Origin: Carallia brachiata
Taxonomy: Eukaryota > Streptophyta > Magnoliopsida > Malpighiales > Rhizophoraceae
DNA length: 64,000 nt
Reading direction: 5' to 3'
NCBI GenBank assembly: GCA_021464245.1
Contig: JADCRB010000040.1
Span: forward strand, 8,032,575-8,096,574
Shown: positions 12,920-25,600 of the stretch, one piece after another
Layout: each line of letters opens with the position of its first letter
Numbering within the stretch: position 1 is the stretch's first letter
The notes under the pieces: generated by a model
What the model was told of the DNA's origin: nothing
The model's input: only the letters and a program-made list of their open reading frames with translations
The model's database searches: none
Translations under genes and position numbers: made by a program

Positions 12920-12950
<31 letters not shown>
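8175..12950. repeat. Five tandem copies of a ~958 bp segment
   Basis: Five head-to-tail copies start at about 8175, 9132, 10094, 11052 and 12009, recognised by the shared start CAAAGTTTGGAATTGG. The spacings are 957, 962, 958 and 957 bases. Each unit covers the N-terminal two thirds of the transposon ORF1 on the minus strand plus upstream DNA, and ends in a (GAT)n/(AAT)n microsatellite. Copies differ by only scattered single-base changes and small indels by eye, so amplification looks recent or is being homogenised. The first copy runs on into the rest of ORF1; the last ends in an expanded GAT/AAT tract rather than the usual junction. Confidence 0.95.
11361..11591 (-). pseudogene. Repeat copy 4: Myb/SANT-like ORF1 fragment with merged frames
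   Basis: This is the fourth-copy version of the ORF1 N-terminus, reading through MRRNKRTANVNRES, then SIDQSSFGVATK, then MDNMLLDCLLEEQQKGNKLD in a single frame. The other copies carry two more bases (CCAAATTACTG against CCAAAACTG), which split these into two frames. The open frame ends at a TGA soon after the Myb/SANT-like start, so it is still only a fragment. It has no known function. Confidence 0.6.
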
Positions 12951-12987
<37 letters not shown>

Positions 12988-13030
12988 TATAAATAATTAT
13001 TATATTATTATTATTATTATTATTATGATA
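12905..13030. repeat. GAT/AAT/TTA microsatellite tract
   Basis: A run of GAT triplets passes into AAT triplets and then into ATT/TTA triplets that are complementary to them, so the tract can fold back. It sits at the outer end of the tandem array, where the other copies have a shorter GAT/AAT run at each junction. It probably marks the original edge of the amplified segment. Confidence 0.85.
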
Positions 13031-14232
13031 CTAATAATGACATTATTATTATAGGTATTTAACTGTAGAATTTGAGATTTGAAATTATCTTGTTGAGGAA
13101 AAATAATAATTTATCATTTTTTTAAGAACTTAATTTCATATTTTTAGTATTATTTTGGAATCTATAATTATCTTATTTTCAAATGAGATGCTGCTAATGA
13201 ATGTGAATGTGATATTGCTGTATTATATTTACATTCAGTTGTACTACAATATGCTTTCTATATTTATCCACTTTATATAAATGATCCAATTGTCAACTAA
13301 AATGTAAGCGATGTAGCCAAGTACAACATCATCTTCTGACTAAGCCTTTGTGCTTTTGCAGACATGTCCCTGCACTTGAAATAAGCTGCTGCATAACTCA
13401 AGTTACATTCTCCATGTTGTAGTGAAAACCAAGTAAGTTCAACTAGAAATTATTGGAAGATTAAACAAGCGTTAATAGGACAATCAAGCCCTCAAAAGCA
13501 CTTTGTTATTATCCCACCTAGAATTCACAATGATTACCTGTCATCTAAATGTGGAAAAAAACCAAAATTAAAAAAAAAATGATCCAAATTAGAAATTGAT
13601 GATCCAAATCATAAATTCTTGTGTCCCTTATGGGCTACAAGAGGTTGAAAAATAAACTGTAAACTTCAAAAAATGCAAAGTAGAATATCATTCAATATTT
13701 ATGTCAGATAGAAAATAAATGCGTTTTCTTATTTGATATTGCAAGTACAGATGTCTATTTTCTTGTTAGCCTAGTATCCCACTATTTGTACTGCCATTTT
13801 CTCCAGCAATCCACAGATCCTTCTAAACAGTACTAGATATGGCCAGAATTTTATTTCTTCCAATTGACATTCAATAATCCAATATGTCAAGTTGTTTAGG
13901 TAATTTTTTTTTCAATTAAAGGTAAATGAAAGAGTAAAAATAAAATAAAGAGTACAAGACCACTAGCAAAAGAATATTAGTACCAATTATCAAGACAACA
14001 AAAGTGCACAACCATGGAATATTAGTACCAATAGAATTTGGATACAGTGCTTTGCGTTATAACCTAATAAAAGTTACTTTCTTGGCATGATAATGAATTA
14101 AGATAAAGAATTGGAAACCATGATACTAATTATACATCATCCTAATTTGTTCAAGATAACTTTTAACATTACCAGAGTTATTGATTACAAGAGGAATGCC
14201 AACAACTTGGTTATTTAATTACAACAATAATC
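13031..14232. other. No gene recognised; probably internal to the Harbinger element
   Basis: This lies between the tandem array and the transposase on the same minus-strand element. I see no conserved motif. It would be the spacer between ORF2 and ORF1 if the element is a single insertion. Confidence 0.35.
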
Positions 14233-15493
14233 TTACCACATTTGTTGTACAGTAGATTCCCTTAAATCTATTGCTTGCGTATAATCAATTTCAGCCGTAT
14301 TGGCTCCAAAAGCATCCTCACTATTTCCCTCCTCTTGTAACAGCTTTGTGTCAAATATAGCAATCATGCTTTCATCCGGATCAACCACATTAAAAATTTA
14401 TGAATGATGTAACACGCTAATATGATTTCAGTTGTTGTATCTATGAGTGATGAGGCTCATTCCCACTAGATATAGTTGGGAATCTTTTTTTCAGCACACC
14501 AAATGCTCTTTCAATGACATTACGAAGTGCAACATGACGATGGTTGTATAGTTCTTTAGTATTTTGAGGACCATGCCTTAAGTACTCATTCAAGTGATAA
14601 CAACATGTTGATATGGCATAAGTAAACCACTTCGTAATGAGAAACCCACATTACCAAAATGAAATTGTTCTAAGGTAAAGGGGCTATTGTTATCATATAA
14701 ATTTATTAAGATTTTCATATTAGTGGGCTTTTTAACTATAATTACCTATTGGAATGACGAACTTGTCTTCTTTAATTAGTGTATTCTTAAATATTCTAGA
14801 ATCAGAAGCTGTCCCTTCCCACCTAGCCAACACATATGTAAATTTCATATCAAATGAACAAGAGGCCAAAACATTTTGGGTGGCCCAATCTTTTCTTCCA
14901 CAATATCTAAGAGCATCTGCTTGCGGTATTTTTACTCTAACATGAGTTCCATTAATTGCTTCTACACAATCTTGTGTAAAATAGGTAATATATATACAAT
15001 CATTTCGTAAATTAATGACCAAGTAACATATAACTTTGATTTTTTTACTACAAAAAAATTTTAAATAAATTACCTTGAAATATGGGTAGAATTTAGGATT
15101 ATTCATGATTTGTGGTAACAGCTCTAATCCATCTGATTATCTAAGGAATTTAGCTTCAAGAGATATTATAGCTCATAAGACATTGTGAAAATGACGACTG
15201 ACAGCCTCTGTCAAACGACTCCAATAAAATTTTAAAAGTCGATATTTTTAGTCTTGACCCAAAACATATAAGAATTTAACTACTTGCTTTTCTACCATAG
15301 ACAGACGGAAGTCTTTTATGTGACCTCTTGCTCTTAATATTCGAGAACATTCAAGGAAGGCTTGAGGACCCATGCGAACAATCTCTCGACAAGTCCGTTC
15401 ATTTTGAATAAGTTGTGCCATTAATTTTTGCCATCTATGATTTCGTTCATGATAATTTTGGCATAAAGGTTTATCCAGCAACATTGCATGCAT
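14233..15493 (-). pseudogene. PIF/Harbinger DDE transposase (HARBI1/ALP1-like nuclease), broken
   Basis: A degraded transposase of the PIF/Harbinger superfamily. Beginning near 15493 it has the helical N-terminus RMGPQAFLECSRILRARG and VEKQVVKFLYVLGQD, then out of frame TEAVSRHFHNVL, then NPKFYPYFK. The catalytic core follows: DCVEAINGTHVRVKIP with CGRKDWATQNVLASCSFDMK and FTYVLARWEGTASDSRIF. Downstream in another frame is the third catalytic region, LRNVIERAFGVLKKRFP, and the tail YTQAIDLRESTVQQMW ending in TAA at 14235-14233. Several frameshifts and stops divide it. The usual first acidic residue in A-I-D-G-T-H is Asn here, so even the core would be inactive. It is upstream of and co-oriented with the ORF1 pieces, supporting one element. 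Confidence 0.88.
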
Positions 15494-15499
15494 CTACAT

Positions 15500-18030
15500 T
15501 AAGTGTAAGGCGTGGACAATATATCGGATGAGTTGAACCACAACAATTCTTCTTTGTCGTTCCCAATCGACAAGAAAGTTGATCCATCTATTTCGAACCA
15601 CAACCATTCTTCCTTGACGTTCCATATTAACTTTAAAGATGCTTCATTCGTTTTGAATATGGTGGGCATTGGTTGTATGCCCCACCATTTCATCATATGT
15701 GTGCGGGTCATCGGCCTCCAAATTAATATCATCGATTTGTTTATTATCCATTTATTTACAATTAACACTCATAAATGAATGCAATACTAATTATAGAGAG
15801 ACTGTAAACAAGACAATATGTATCATATATCGCAAAACAAAAGGCATTAACAAATAGAACATGATTATTAATAAAAAGAGTATATTAATACCAAGGCTTT
15901 TATGTGTAAGTAGTATTCAGCACCACCAAGAAGGACACCCTTGGTAATGACTACAAAGTAGTTCAAAGTGTTCCAATAAAGAAGTAGACCAAAGTCCAAA
16001 CTACTACTTATTAAAAGAGGTTTTGGGGAAGTGAGATCAAACACTGGCAACCTGTGGGATTAGGTACGGTCCCTGGGGAATAAGGCTTGGGCAACAAGGT
16101 TACCTTATTGTCAGGAGTTGGGTGAGTAGTATGTTGCCCATAATGGGTTGGACCAGCATGAAGATCATCTATACACATTAATAGGGTATAGACAAACCAA
16201 GACTAGATTCTTTAGTATGTGCAGTAAATGAATTGCAAATGTGCAAAAAAACATATGAGTAGATCGTAATTTTACTCATTCATTTTAACTAACGCCATTA
16301 CAAAGTAGTAGATGAAAGTAGAAAATATTTAAGTCTGCCAGATATTATCACAAGATAAAAGACAAGTTAAGGAGATGTTCAGCATCTAAACAACCTTCAA
16401 TAACTAATTGCCTTGTAGATTCATAAAACATACGTCTAAAGACACAAGATATAACCAAAGCTGACTAATTGTCGTAATCTTTAAGACACTATTTCCTCCC
16501 TCCTTCATCTGATCGAACCACTACCCTCATTAAGGTTCATCCTTGCACAAAAATCATCCCAATGCAACTAGCTCAATTTGTAATCAAGAAAAAAAAATCA
16601 TCCTTACAGAGCTTCCAATATAGTTTGAAGAAAAAAAGCTAAAAAATCGCGAAAAAACAAAGGCAATGAAAACCAAAAGCACTACACCATGTAGAGCTAA
16701 AGACAAAAATTCAATCGAACATCAATTAAAAAAAGGAAAAAAAAATTCAACAATTGAATGCTCAAATCATCATCATCATCATCATCATCATTGTGAATGA
16801 AACAAGCAAAAATAATTGAAAAAAGAATTTTTTTTTTGAGGAAAATTGAATATAAGATCAATTAAAGATAGAAATCAATAATTCACAATCAGAACACAAT
16901 CCATAAGAACATATAAGCCCAGACTGTGACCTTAGAATTCTAAACTATAGAGCAGAGACATCATTGAAAAGAAAAAGGAGAAAAAATTCCAAAATCATTG
17001 CGCACTCTTCTATTGAAAAAAAAACAATACATAAACTTCTAGAAATTGGTTGAGCAACAAATAAGAGTGGGCAATCATTGGGTTCAGTATATAGTTTGGA
17101 GCTGTTTGAGCTTAATTAGAAAATTTTAACCAAGAAATAGGATCCGTAAACCCATTTGGGATCCCATTAGTCTGTCCTATTTGAATCGAGAAATACTCTA
17201 TAATAGATTGTAATTTTTTTTTTCAAAAAAAATTCAAAGCCAATGAAGAAAATAGATTTCAGTCAAAAGAATAGACAACTTATAAATTAGGATGAAAAAA
17301 TTCGGGCAATAATAATATGTAGAAAGCAGAAACAAAAGGAGACAACAACAACATGGGCAATTCTAATCTTAAAAAAAGCATCATGAATCTAATCCTACGC
17401 TACAGGAAAAGCAAATTTATAGTTTTTTTTTGGTAGTTTTGTAGAAAGATCTGAAGTAAGAAAGGCTATGGCGGTGTTCTTGTTGATAGCTCGAAAACAA
17501 CTAAAAAAAATATGTCAAACAGTAACATTTAAGTAGAAAGAAGAGGGGGAAAAATAAAAAAGAAGAAAAAGAGCTTTGATATGACAGAAGAATTAACAAC
17601 GTTTACCGTGTTATGGAAGGGTTTCATCCCCAAATTTTCTGTGAAAATGGAAAGAGATCAAAGGGCTTTATCCTTTTCATCTAAAAGAGATTTGAAGGGA
17701 GAGTATGAAACTAATTTAAAGAGGCAAATCAAAACCACTTCTTGTTATCAAACTTCTACTTGCGACGTTCTCTCTCTTCATCGTTCTCTCTATCTGGCCT
17801 ACTTTTTCTTTACAAAGTTGATGAGAGCATTTTGGTAAATTCACTGTAACTATTTATCTTGTCTCCAATTTTCTCTCCATTTTAGAGTGAAACATTGTAC
17901 AGTACAGATGGTCCACATTTTTGCCTTATTTTTGCTACTGTTTATTTCTTCAGATTCTCCAAACTGAGGAATATTGTTTCACTTTGCACTATTTTTTCCT
18001 CAATTTTTCTTTCCTTTACCTTCTCGCACT
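15500..18030. other. Intergenic DNA, no gene recognised
   Basis: The first part may be the 5' end of the Harbinger element; a minus-strand frame at 15499-15768 has no recognisable domain. A short (ATC)n run lies at about 16769-16791. A plus-strand 85-codon frame at 17581-17838 has ordinary composition but no family I recognise. No RNA gene or terminal repeat was found. Confidence 0.4.
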
Positions 18031-18047
18031 CCAAAGAGGCTGTAATA

Positions 18048-18757
18048 GTGTGTTTGGCGAACCCATGAGAAAAGAAAAAGAAATAAAACACAATTGCGGA
18101 TGCTTGTTTTTGGTTTGGCATTCATGAGAAAAGTGTTAGAAAATGTGTGAGGGAACAAACTACCAAGCATTTGAAAACAAAAAAAGAAACATGGAAGCAT
18201 AATTACCAAATTGACCTCAACTTATTAAATTATTTATAGCGATATTTTTATAATTTTATTTAATATTTATCTATTGCATGGTCATTTATGTAATTTCATT
18301 CTTGTACTTTTCATTTTCACAATTTTTTTATACAATTAAAATATAAAATTTTACTTTCTCATTATTTTCTTGTAACTTATTTTTTCATAATTTTATTTCT
18401 CAAAATTTTCTTTTTCACTAAAATTTAATAATCCAAACAAACTTTAATTGTATGTTTGGTTTGATGGAAAATGAATGGAAAAGAAAATAAATGGAAAATC
18501 TTTAGTTAAAAAATATCATCATTATATTATTTTTTAATAATTTTTCTTTTCTCACAATTTTATCATTAATTTAAATAACTAACTTTTATTTTTTTCTCAT
18601 TCTAAAAAAAATTATTTTTTTCTAACAAATTCTTATTTATTTATTTTATAATTTATTTATTATTTTTATTAATTCAACAAATTCTTATTTATTTATTTTA
18701 TAATTTATTAACAAATAGACAGAACAAAACGAGACCAAACAAAACAACACTCCGGGC
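18048..18757. mobile_element. Possible pair of AT-rich MITEs
   Basis: Two adjoining AT-rich blocks each begin with a GTTTGG-type end and finish with a CCAAAC-type end. The first runs from GTGTTTGGCG near 18048 to CCAAACAAAC near 18434, and the second from TATGTTTGG near 18452 to CCAAACAAAACAACAC near 18753. The second contains a ~35 base direct repeat around 18622-18710 beginning AACAAATTCTTATTTATTTA. Ends match imperfectly and no clean target duplications are visible, so this is tentative. They sit immediately upstream of the CAND1 leader. Confidence 0.35.
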
Positions 18758-18789
18758 AATTTCGGGAAATCCGTAGGAAATAGATTTAG

Positions 18790-19671
18790 CACGCGAGGAC
18801 TCGGGAGCAGTGAGGGTGGAGGTGCGAGGGAGAGGGATTCCGCTCAACTAGCTTTCTTCTATTCACTTTCTTCGCTCATTAAAAGTAGGTAAAAACAAAA
18901 AATAATAATCAATCAAGCTCACACCAGAAACTACAAAATATAAAAGAAAAAAACAAGACAAAAGAAAGGATCAAAATCGCTCCTTCTCTTCTTTTTCCTC
19001 GAAGATCGGATATCGGCGGTACGTTTCCTTCTCTTTTTATTGCTGTTTTCCATGCCGAATCATTCCCAGTCGTTTTTGGTTTTTTTGGCAGTGATTTTTT
19101 TTTTTAACTGTAACTTCTATAATTATCGCTCTGCGGTCACTCGCTTTTCTCAGTTTCTTCTATCGTTTTCCATATGTTTTGTTTGTTTAGTAAAACTGTT
19201 TAGGGTTTTGGCTCTTCATTCAGCTAACATTTCCTGTCTTCAGTTTCTCTCGCTTTGGTTTTTTTTTTTTTCTTGCCTAGGGTTTTGGTTCGCTGCTGCT
19301 TCTTTGTCACATTGTTATCTTTGTTCCAAGGCTTTACTATAATATATATATATATATCTTTTAAATTAATAGTATTTTTATTTTCTTTCATTTGATTGTT
19401 TGGTTCGAAGGAACATTAGTAGACTAGTCCTTGCTGATATTATGTTTGTTATAATGTTCTTTCTATAATCTTTTTCCTTTTATTTTCTGAATGTATGTTT
19501 GCATTTTATTTTATTTTATTTTATTTTTTTATGGCTTGAAACCCATATGAGTTTGTTATGTTTATTTATTATATTAAATTATCTTGTATGTTTTTAGGCT
19601 ATGTTATAGCAGGAGGTTGACATTAGGCGATCTCAGCGTGTGTGAAGGTTTATTTGTATAGTTGTGCTAAG
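18790..19671 (+). promoter_or_regulatory. CAND1 proximal promoter and 5' leader with an intron
   Basis: A GC-richer segment at about 18770-18850 precedes the likely leader. A good donor (CGGCG followed by GTACGT at 19020) and a T-rich acceptor ending AG at 19597 suggest a leader intron of ~577 bases, leaving a second leader exon at 19598-19671 that runs into the ATG. The transcription start cannot be fixed from sequence alone. Confidence 0.5.
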
Positions 19672-22600
19672 ATGGCCAATTTGCAACTTACTGGTATTCT
19701 GGAGAAGGTATGATCTAATTTTACTATTCAATAAAATTATGTGTTCGCAAGTTTGGCTAGTTCTTGCATGGTTTTTCATTTGATGCTTTTTGTGGGTGCT
19801 CAAGTTGTAATTGTTGCATTTATTTGGGCTTCGTTTGTAGATGACTGGTAAGGATAAAGATTACAGATATATGGCAACATCTGATTTGCTGAATGAGTTG
19901 AACAAAGAGGGATTCAAAGCTGATAATGATTTGGAGATAAAGTTGGCAAATATTGTCTTACAGCAACTTGATGATGTAGCTGGAGATGTCTCTGGATTGG
20001 CTGTGAAGTGGTATGCTGTTATGATTTGTTGTTTCTTCTTCTGGTTCTATTGCACAGTTAAGTTTTCATTCATGTTTATTGTATGGCTGTGCCTGTCCCA
20101 GTCTAAGTCTTTTTTTGGCATTTCCTTTCTCATTTCCCTTTTTTCCCTGGGGAAGGGGAGAGGTTTTTTCTTTTTCTCCTTTTCTCCCTCTTTTCAAAGG
20201 GAGTGACCTCGATATGCGATGGGTGCCCTTCATAACTATTTGAATGTAAGCCCTAGTTTTTGTGTCAAAGCCCCCTGATTTAAAACTGTGTTGATTTGGT
20301 AATGCAGTCTTGCTCCTTTGGTGAAGAAGGTCAGTGAGGTGAGAGTTGTCGAGATGACAAACAAACTGTGCGACAAGTTATTAAATGGAAAAGATCAGCA
20401 CCGTGACATTGCAAGCATTGCTTTGAAGACCATCATTTCTGAAGTCGCTACCCCCTCCCTTGCTCATTCAATTCTTGTTTCTTTATCTTCACAGTTGATA
20501 AAAGGCGTAACCAGTCCTGTGAGTTTGCTAAACAAAAGCCAATGCTTTGCCATTTTAAAGATTTTTTGCCATAATTTTCTGATATTCTTTCTCTTCCAGG
20601 GTATAAGCACAGAGATAAAATGTGAATGCCTTGATATATTATGTGATGTCCTACATAAATTTGGAAATTTGATTGCAACTGACCACGAGTTGCTCTTGAA
20701 TGCGCTTTTGTCCCAATTGAATTCCAATCAAGCCAGTGTGAGAAAGAAGACTGTTTCATGTATTGGTAAGGTTAAGTAAGCTGTCAAAGATGAATTATCT
20801 TTTTCCATACGTATTAAATTTGAAGGCATTCTTATTGATACTGTGACTCTCATCCTGTCATTGTGGAAAAGAAGCTCTGAGCTAGAATTTTGACCATTTC
20901 TGAATAATTGTTTGCTTTGTCTGTTTCAAGTGTTTTGTACTTTCATGCCTGTTTCCTTGTGCATACATGCTGTAGTTATGTATGGCAATTCATCAACAAC
21001 TTTTTCTATTTATAGACTTCCATGGGGCAGAGGAGCCAGTGGATGTTTTTTCTTTTGATTGGTCCTCTTTGATGGTTTCTACATTTATTTGAATTATAGT
21101 GGCAGGTCTTTTGTGACAAATTGATTTTATGAAGTGTATTATGCTCTAATCATCCTTACGTCCAAAGGACATTGACAATGTTGACTAGTTTAGAATGGCT
21201 GATTTGGCCTGCAAATTAAGCCAGATAATAGTTGATCTATACGTATTTAACTATTTGGTTTAACACATTCTTTGGCTTTCAGCATCTCTGGCCTCAAGCT
21301 TATCAGATGATTTGTTGGCAAAAGCAACAATTGAAGTGGTTCGAAATTTGAGAAGCAAGGATGTCAAACCTGAGATGACTCGTACAAACATTCAACTGAT
21401 TGGTGCTTTAAGGTAACCTGTGCTGTGTGCGTAAAATGTGTTTTTCATGTTCCATTATTTTGTGTTTGTTCTCTGAATAAGAAACTGAACTTGGAAGTAA
21501 AATTGATGGCTACAGTGTAAATGTAAAGTATCTAATATCCATGATTTTAATTTGCCCAAAGGATGAAGTAAAGGCCTTAATTATTTTTCTTTGGAATACA
21601 ATAGTCTGGCCTACACTTGGACTTTATTTAGGGCTGAATATTTGAAAGTTATACATTTTGATGTTGTGGTATTTTAGCCGTGCCGTGGGATACCGGTTTG
21701 GACCCCATCTTGGAGACACCGTGCCGGTGTTAATCAATTACTGCACAAGTGCCTCTGAGAATGATGAGGAGCTACGTGAATATAGTTTGCAGGTACCATA
21801 TATCTCACACCTTTCCTGTATTTCTTACCATAGATTTACCTAATGTCTTTATGTTATGCATGCCTTCCCTTCTCATCTGTTTTATTTTAATAACAGGCAC
21901 TGGAGAGCTTTCTTCTTAGGTGCCCTAGGGATATTACTTCTTATTGTGATGAAATTCTTCATCTTACTTTGGAGTACTTAAGTTATGATCCAAATTTTAC
22001 TGACACCATGGAAGAAGATACTGATGATGAGAGTCATGAGGAGGAGGAGGATGAGTATGTTTACCATCACGAATGATATACTGCATAATGCATGGGCCTG
22101 GGAAATTGTTTACTTATCTTCACGCCTTTGCTATATTGTAGTGAGAGTGCAAATGAATATACTGACGATGAAGATGTCAGCTGGAAAGTCCGAAGAGCAG
22201 CGGCTAAATCCTTAGCTGCATTAATTGTTTCCCGTCCTGAATTGCTCTCAAAGCTATATGAAGAGGTATCATCTTTACATTACATTGTGAATCAATCTGC
22301 GAGGGAAGATATAAGAATCCATCTCTAAATGTCATTCCACGTGGTGCCTTGGTTGAACATCTTCTTTATCCTGTAGCCAACCCAAAAAAAAAAAAGAAAT
22401 CTTTTAGGTGGTTGATTAAAAATTTACTCTTTTTGCTTTGGCAGACAGGGTTTTGGTGTGAATATGTTTTGATTTTCCAAATGTACTGTTTTTCCTTGAT
22501 CATGTTATAGTCTTTTCTTGTGTATCTTGTTGAAATGTTGATTAACTTTTTGCAGGCATGCCCTAAGTTAATTGATAGATTTAAAGAAAGGGAAGAGAAT

Positions 22601-25600
22601 GTTAAGGTATGCCTTGGTTAATTAGTCTGATATTGATCCATCTGCCTAGTCATCTGATTTGGATTATGTTGCAGATGGATATATTTAATACTTTCATTGA
22701 GCTGTTGCGTCAAACCGGAAATGTTACAAAAGGGCAGATTGACATAAATGAATCCAGGCAGGTTTCGGTTAGATGTCGCATTGGGTCTTGTTTTTATTTT
22801 ATCTCAGTTCTGCTATATGTTTGATGCAAATTTACCTTTTTGCTACCTTTTTGCTTATATGACTTTGACATGGTAACATGCAATTTCTTGTTCTCTTTAA
22901 GGTATTTTTCTTTTTTTGTTGTGCTTCTTACAGCTTTTTTCTTATTTTATTTTATACTTGCTTGTTCTAAAGTGGAGAGTTGATTTTGATACAACTCCAA
23001 GAGCTTATGAAGAAATAGTGATTGGCATGTACATTGATGAGTGGAAAAGCGTTGCTGCTCATTTGCAGCCTTGCAAACCTTCACCATGCTTTTCCATATT
23101 GTTTTATTTTGGTTCAAATGATTTTATCTTTTGGTTGTCTTAATTTGTTTACTCGTTCACCTGATGTTTTTTTGTACTGAGATTTGACCACCATAGGATA
23201 GCTTGGTAGTGTAAAACTTTGTATCTGTGGGCAGAGCTAGTCCCTCAAATGATGAGTCAGTTCAACAACTTTCTCCACACAGAGTGAATATGATGTTTAC
23301 CTGTGCCATCTCTTCTCCGTTTACTCCATTTAATATTATGCTGCACTCCGTGAAAAGGATGCATAGAGGGTTTATCACTATTGTTCGTAATATGTACACT
23401 ATTTGAGATCCTTAATGTGAAAATATGATAAGTTAGCCATCTCTATGCCCCATGTGGTAGGTCAAACCAATGGAAAGATGACATGAAATTAAATGCTAAG
23501 TGGGGTACAGAACCTGAGACTCATTTTATTTGAATTTTCTGTCCAGTGGATTGAGCATCTACCGGGTCTATTCAATAATTTCTGCTTAATGTTTCTATGT
23601 GTAATTAAGTTAGTAGTTGGGTTATTTTCTTTATGCATTGTTTATTTCTTTATATTGTGGTTTCATTTGAACTATGTACCTATGTTGTGCAGCCCAAGAT
23701 GGTTACTGGAGCAAGAAGTGCCAAAGATCGTGAAATCTATAAATAAGCAGTTGCGTGAGAAGTCTATTAAGATAAAGGTAAAATAACTGCTGGTACACAT
23801 TGTGGACTAATTGTCTTAAATCTCTTATAAGTTCCCCTTCTCATCTCGCCTGCAGGTTGGTGCATTTTCTGTTCTGAAAGAACTTGTGGTCGTCTTGCCA
23901 GACTGTCTTGCAGAACACATTGGTTCACTAATTCCAGGAATTGAGAAGGCATTGTATGTAAGTAATTCCGCTTTAAGTGCATCATGATTTTGTCATCGTT
24001 TCCACTGCTATGGTTATCCAGTTTACATTTTTAATTTCCCACTTTTTTGCTACATTTTTCCACAGGACAAATCTTCAACCTCCAATTTGAAGATTGAAGC
24101 TCTCATATTTACAAGATTGGTATTAGCTTCACATTCACCTTCTGTCTTCCACCCCTATATTGAGGTAACACATGATTCTGCTCTCTTAATGTCTACTTTT
24201 TTTGCAGGTGCCATGTTATATCCAGGACTTTTTTTTTTTTTTTTTTAAATCCTTGTGGTAGTACTTTTTGTTAGCTCATGCATTGCCCGATGGTCCCGCT
24301 CCCCACTGTTTGGAAATCAGAAGTTCCTATGGAGGTCTCTCTTTTTTGTTGGAGGAGGCAGTCTGTGCTGATTATCTACCACTAGATAACTCCTTTTTTT
24401 TTGTTTTGATGTATCATTAGATAACCTTGGGAAAGAAAGGGAAATATTTGGTGAATTGATGCTTTTTTATTCAAGAGGGATTATGTACTTTATGACTGGG
24501 AATGTGTGAGGACTTCGTAGGATATTAGGTATGGTATGGCCGGGGTTCTTATTTTGACAACCTTTGGCCGTCGCCACATTGGCAAGAGTATTGTTCCCCC
24601 TCCACAATGTTAGCAGTTGAAAAATGCTTTGTCACTGTGCAATTTTAAAGCGTGGATGCATTCATTATCTAGTTGTAACAAATCTTGATTTATGGAGATG
24701 TAGCATGGTATACTAGAATTGACTCTTGAAGGTAATGGATCACATTGTATTGAACAGTAAAGAGTAAGGTATAATGATATTTGAGCTATATATGAACCAT
24801 ATGTAATAAAGGCTATGCTATGTATCAACAATTTGTATTAAAGGCTATTAAATTAATGATTGATTGCTAGTTAATATCACAATTTCTCCGGTTAGGATTT
24901 AATACCATAAGATTCCTTTTTATTATTCACTACTCAAAGGCACTCAAAGAACAAGTAATTTTCATTTTGTCTTGGGGGTGCCCAAGGTAAAGTATAAAAT
25001 TGTTCGAACGGCATCATGATTTGGTTGTCTTTATAATTAAATGATTTTCTTCTGTTGGTTTTGTAGGCTCTTCTGAATCCAGTATTATCTGCTATTGGTG
25101 AGCGTTATTACAAGGTTACAGCTGAGGCATTGAGAGTGTGCGGGGAACTTGTTCGTGTTGTGCGCCCAAATATTCAGGTAAATGATTTTTTTTTTTTTTG
25201 TTGTCTTGTAGCCTGAGTTATTAAATCACTTTGTGACAACTTCTATGGTTTTCTGATTTAGGGTATTGATTTTGACTTCACACCTTTCGTTAATTCAATA
25301 TATGATGCCATAATGTCACGCCTGACAAACCAAGATCAAGACCAGGTTAGTGTAATTGCTTTTAAAATTCTTTTTGTGTTCTAATATTCATTCCCTTGGG
25401 TAAAATGTTTTTGTTTGGTTGCATGTTTGTTCTCTCCAGGAGGTGAAAGAGTGTGCTATTTCTTGTATGGGACTTGTCATTTCAACATTTGGTGACAACC
25501 TTAGAGCAGAATTACCTGCCTGCCTCCCCGTACTTGTTGATCGGATGGGGAATGAGATCACACGGCTTACAGCTGTGAAGGTCAGTATTGCTTAAACTGT

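Noticed and set aside
8175..12950. CRISPR-like or satellite array
   Set aside because: Units are ~958 bp with no spacer pattern, and they contain transposon ORF1 pieces, so this is a tandem duplication in a plant mobile element.
17581..17838. 85-codon plus-strand open frame
   Set aside because: No domain, no splice context and no neighbouring exons; length is within chance expectation.
20448..20759. Minus-strand frames opposite CAND1 exons 3-4
   Set aside because: Shadows of the plus-strand CAND1 exons, which have family conservation and correct splice phases.
23493..23692. Possible extra CAND1 exon before 23693
   Set aside because: The open frame runs through T-rich intron sequence, and the conserved protein continues directly from NES to SPRW.
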